DNA of 6,323 nucleotides from the NCBI GenBank assembly GCA_021818645.1, contig JAKATS010000395.1, forward strand, positions 1 through 6,323, read 5' to 3'. The notes beneath the pieces are model-generated. The model had not been told where the DNA came from, searched no databases, and saw nothing but the letters and a program-made list of their open reading frames with translations. The stretch comes from Acidobacteriota bacterium. GTDB lineage: Bacteria; Acidobacteriota; Terriglobia; Terriglobales; SCQP01. Shown piece after piece: positions 4,410-6,323 of the stretch. Each line of letters opens with the position of its first letter. Position 1 is the first letter of the stretch. The position numbers were made by a program, and so were the translations under genes.

Positions 4410-5585
4410 TTATCCGGCCGCGTGCGCCAGGGCAAAGTACCCCTTCCGCGTGCGCACTTTGCAGTGCTTCCGCACCGTCTTCGCCAGCCGCACACGAATC
4501 CGGTAATACCGCCCGTTCATGCCATGTTCAGGCACATACGCCAGTGTATATTGGTCACGCAATTCTTCCCCGATCCGGCTAAAATCGCGTTCCAGATGCC
4601 GGTTGCCGATCGTATTGAAGCTTTGCCCGCCGCTTGCCCGGGCAATTTGCTTTAACCGCCCCGCACCTCCGTAATAGCCGCCGAATTCCCGGTAGATCGC
4701 CGGATCGGAGGCCACCAGGGCATACAGCGTGGTGTTGCTGTCAAGCAGCGCGCGCCGCGCCGCCCGCCAGCTGTAGCGGCTGCCTTCATCCTGTCCATCC
4801 GTAATCACAATGATCGCCTTGCGTCCGGTCTGTTCCGACAGTTTGTCGCGGCAGACTTCCACGATCGCATCCCACAGCCGGGTTCCCGAAGCCTGTCCCG
4901 AACTGGGAAACGGCCCCGGGTTCAACATGCTCTGGGCTGATCCGCCGCCGATGCGCGCCCGATCCAGCCGCCGCGCCAGCTCATCCGCCGAGGCGGTGAA
5001 ATCCGAAAGCAGCGTGATATTTTCATCAAAACTGATGGCCAGCGCCAGATCTTTGGGCCGCAGTTCGGCGCGCAGAAAATTGCCCGCCACGGCTTTTTCT
5101 TCCGCAATCAGGTTTTTCTGGCTGGGGCTGGTGTCGAGCAGAATGGCCAGGGTCAGCGGTGTCGAATTGCTGACCGAAAAAAATGCAATCTTTTGCCTTC
5201 GGCCGTTTTCGTAAATCTTGAAATCGTTGCGCGTCAGCCCGGGCACAAAGCGGCCATGGCGGGTTTCCACGCTGACATTCAGATTCACCAGGTTCGCCTG
5301 CGCATGAAAGCTGTGCAGCGGCGAATGCGACCGCCGCCGTTCCGCCGCTGGCGCCGGCGGCCTGGGTGCTTTCGGCTGAACCGTGGCCGGCGGCGCTCCC
5401 GGCGGCGCCATGCCCACCGGAGGCGTCGCCGGTGCGGGCGCCGCGCCGGGATTGGGCGTCACCGCCGAAGGAATCATCTGCGCTCGCGCCCGCAGCGGCA
5501 GGCAAACAAATCCGCACACCGCGATCCCGGTCCACAGGCCCGCGCGGAAGCTGTGGCCGGCGGATTGATTCAGCTGAACTCTCAT
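4410..5585 (-). CDS. Secreted VWFA-related domain protein (Acidobacteriota type)
   Basis: A 391-residue protein with an N-terminal signal peptide (basic start, hydrophobic core about 16-31, likely cut after ARA at 35), a Pro/Ala-rich linker (about 39-82), a short beta-rich domain with VNLNVSVETRHGRFVPGL and DFKIYENGRRQKI (about 98-133), then a von Willebrand A domain (about 144-345). The metal-ion adhesion site is complete: D151-x-S153-x-S155 (DTSPS), Thr235 in GTRLWDAI and Asp263 in ITDGQDEGS. The tail RDQYTLAYVPEHGMNGRYYRIRV is typical of the VWFA-related family abundant in Acidobacteriota. It is probably periplasmic or exported and involved in protein contacts; substrate or partner is unknown. 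The start is ATG 5585, with GAAAAG just upstream. It is transcribed divergently from gcdH and precedes the SRAP gene by 17 bp. Confidence 0.9.
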   Translation of the reverse strand: MRVQLNQSAGHSFRAGLWTGIAVCGFVCLPLRARAQMIPSAVTPNPGAAPAPATPPVGMAPPGAPPATVQPKAPRPPAPAAERRRSHSPLHSFHAQANLVNLNVSVETRHGRFVPGLTRNDFKIYENGRRQKIAFFSVSNSTPLTLAILLDTSPSQKNLIAEEKAVAGNFLRAELRPKDLALAISFDENITLLSDFTASADELARRLDRARIGGGSAQSMLNPGPFPSSGQASGTRLWDAIVEVCRDKLSEQTGRKAIIVITDGQDEGSRYSWRAARRALLDSNTTLYALVASDPAIYREFGGYYGGAGRLKQIARASGGQSFNTIGNRHLERDFSRIGEELRDQYTLAYVPEHGMNGRYYRIRVRLAKTVRKHCKVRTRKGYFALAHAAG

Positions 5586-5598
5586 ATCTTTTCAGATA
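5586..5598 (-). promoter_or_regulatory. Small hairpin at the VWFA gene start
   Basis: On the minus strand the bases just before the start read TATCT-GAAA-AGATATG. TATCT (5589-5585 complement region, mRNA order 5598-5594) pairs with AGATA, whose last bases overlap the ATG, closing a GAAA loop of GNRA type. The only Shine-Dalgarno-like purines (GAAAAG) lie in the loop and stem. Five pairs, four of them A-U, make a weak structure, so any effect on translation is speculative. Confidence 0.3.
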
Positions 5599-5659
5599 GA
5601 TGAATACTTGATTGGGAACGGCTCGCGCGGCTCCGGCTTGCGTTTGGGCTCAGATTCAA

Positions 5660-5668
5660 TGCTACATT
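5660..5668 (+). promoter_or_regulatory. Candidate extended -10 promoter for gcdH
   Basis: TGCTACATT reads as an extended -10 element (TGn plus TACATT, 4 of 6 to TATAAT). A poor -35 candidate TTGCGT lies at 5638-5643 with a 19-base spacer. Transcription would start near 5675, about 24 bases before the gcdH ATG. The box lies within the quasi-palindrome AATGCTACATT (5658-5668), in the 113-bp divergent region shared with the VWFA gene. Confidence 0.35.
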
Positions 5669-5690
5669 CAAACCTTGGTGCGTGCCGGCC

Positions 5691-5697
5691 GGTGATC
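5691..5697 (+). promoter_or_regulatory. Extended ribosome-binding site of gcdH
   Basis: GGTGATC is a seven-base match to the 3' half of the full Shine-Dalgarno complement (GGAGGTGATC). It sits one base before ATG 5699, which places the GG core six bases from the start, the usual register. This supports 5699 as the start codon. Confidence 0.55.
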
Positions 5698-5698
5698 T

Positions 5699-6323
5699 AT
5701 GCTGAAATTCCACGATGTGGACCTGGTGGGCATAGCCTCGCTGCTCAGTGACGATGAGCGCCTGGTGCGCGACAACACCCGCGCCTGGGTGGAAGACAAC
5801 CTGATTCCCATCATCGAAGACTGCGCCCGCGAAGGCCGTTTCCCCCGCGAATTAATCCCCGCCATGGCCGAACTCGGCCTCTTCGGCGCCACCCTCCAGG
5901 GCTACGGCTGCGCCGGCATGTCCAACGTCGAGTATGGTCTGGTCATGCAGGAACTCGAGCGCGGCGATAGCGGCCTGCGCAGCTTCGTCAGCGTACAGAG
6001 CGGGCTGGTCATGTTTCCCATTCACGCCTTTGGCAGCGAGCAGCAAAGGCAGCGCTGGCTGCCGCCCTTGCATCGCGGCGAGGTGCTCGGCTGCTTCGGT
6101 CTCACCGAGCCCGACTTCGGCTCCAACCCCGCCGGCATGCGCGCCCGCGCCCGCCGCGACGGCGATACATATGTGCTCAACGGCGAAAAAATGTGGATCA
6201 CCAGCGGCTCCATCGCCCAGCTTGCTGTCATCTGGGCCCGCGATGACGAGGGTCACATCGGCGGCTTTCTGGTGGAATCCGGCAGCCCCGGCTTTCAAGC
6301 GCAGGACATTCACGGCAAATATT
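5699..6323 (+). CDS. gcdH: Glutaryl-CoA dehydrogenase (acyl-CoA dehydrogenase family), 5' part
   Basis: The first 208 codons of an FAD-dependent acyl-CoA dehydrogenase; the frame is open to the window edge, so about half of a usual 385-395-residue protein is present. GcdH oxidises and decarboxylates glutaryl-CoA to crotonyl-CoA in lysine/tryptophan degradation, passing electrons to ETF. The glutaryl-type signatures are strong: GYGCAGMSNVEYGLVMQELE, RGDSGLRSFVSVQSGLVM, FGSEQQRQRWLPPL, the flavin-binding GCFGLTEPDFGSNPAGM and LNGEKMWITSGSIAQLAVIW. These fit GcdH better than short-chain dehydrogenases. The catalytic Glu lies beyond the window. It starts at ATG 5699 after a good extended ribosome-binding site and is divergent from the VWFA gene. 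Some glutaryl-CoA dehydrogenase relatives are non-decarboxylating; that cannot be judged from this part. Confidence 0.92.
   Translation, partial: MLKFHDVDLVGIASLLSDDERLVRDNTRAWVEDNLIPIIEDCAREGRFPRELIPAMAELGLFGATLQGYGCAGMSNVEYGLVMQELERGDSGLRSFVSVQSGLVMFPIHAFGSEQQRQRWLPPLHRGEVLGCFGLTEPDFGSNPAGMRARARRDGDTYVLNGEKMWITSGSIAQLAVIWARDDEGHIGGFLVESGSPGFQAQDIHGKY

Noticed and set aside
1..6323. CRISPR array, insertion sequence, tRNA or rRNA
   Set aside because: No regular repeat-spacer pattern, transposase motif, terminal repeat pair with target duplication, or tRNA/rRNA-like sequence seen on either strand.

Overview
The window looks like chromosomal DNA from a GC-rich member of the Acidobacteriota. 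Coding parts run at roughly 65% GC. The strongest lineage clue is the secreted VWFA-related protein on the minus strand, a family expanded in Acidobacteriota. The gene order KH protein, rimM, trmD, rplS, rnhB and the style of GcdH fit this. The phylum call is an inference from gene content; no rRNA is present.

Layout. Positions 1-3079 (+) carry the end of a ribosome/tRNA maturation operon: the 3' end of khpA, rimM (16S/30S maturation), trmD (tRNA m1G37 methyltransferase, overlapping rimM), rplS (L19, with a likely promoter of its own) and, after a gap of about 430 bp, rnhB (RNase HII). That gap has no convincing gene. It holds a cluster of short perfect or near-perfect hairpins, several sharing a C-TAC-G or C-TTC-G apex, and a direct repeat of about 32 bp.

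Positions 3080-3414 are a low-GC (about 47%) non-coding stretch with one notable hairpin and a weak candidate promoter. They lead into a 90-residue zinc-ribbon-like protein of unknown function (3415-3687, +). This gene converges, 6 bp apart, on a minus-strand pair: a secreted VWFA-related protein (5585-4410) followed 17 bp later by a SRAP/YedK/HMCES-type abasic-site protein (4392-3694). An intrinsic-terminator-like hairpin for the zinc-ribbon gene lies inside the 3' end of the SRAP gene.

Positions 5586-5698 are a divergent promoter region. To its right the 5' part of glutaryl-CoA dehydrogenase (gcdH) begins at 5699 (+) and runs off the window.

I see no mobile element, CRISPR array, tRNA or rRNA. 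Most genes are ordinary housekeeping. The least explained parts are the hairpin cluster between rplS and rnhB, the zinc-ribbon protein with its structured low-GC upstream region, and an Asp-to-Glu change at the expected catalytic position of TrmD. I do not find strong evidence for a new multi-gene system.
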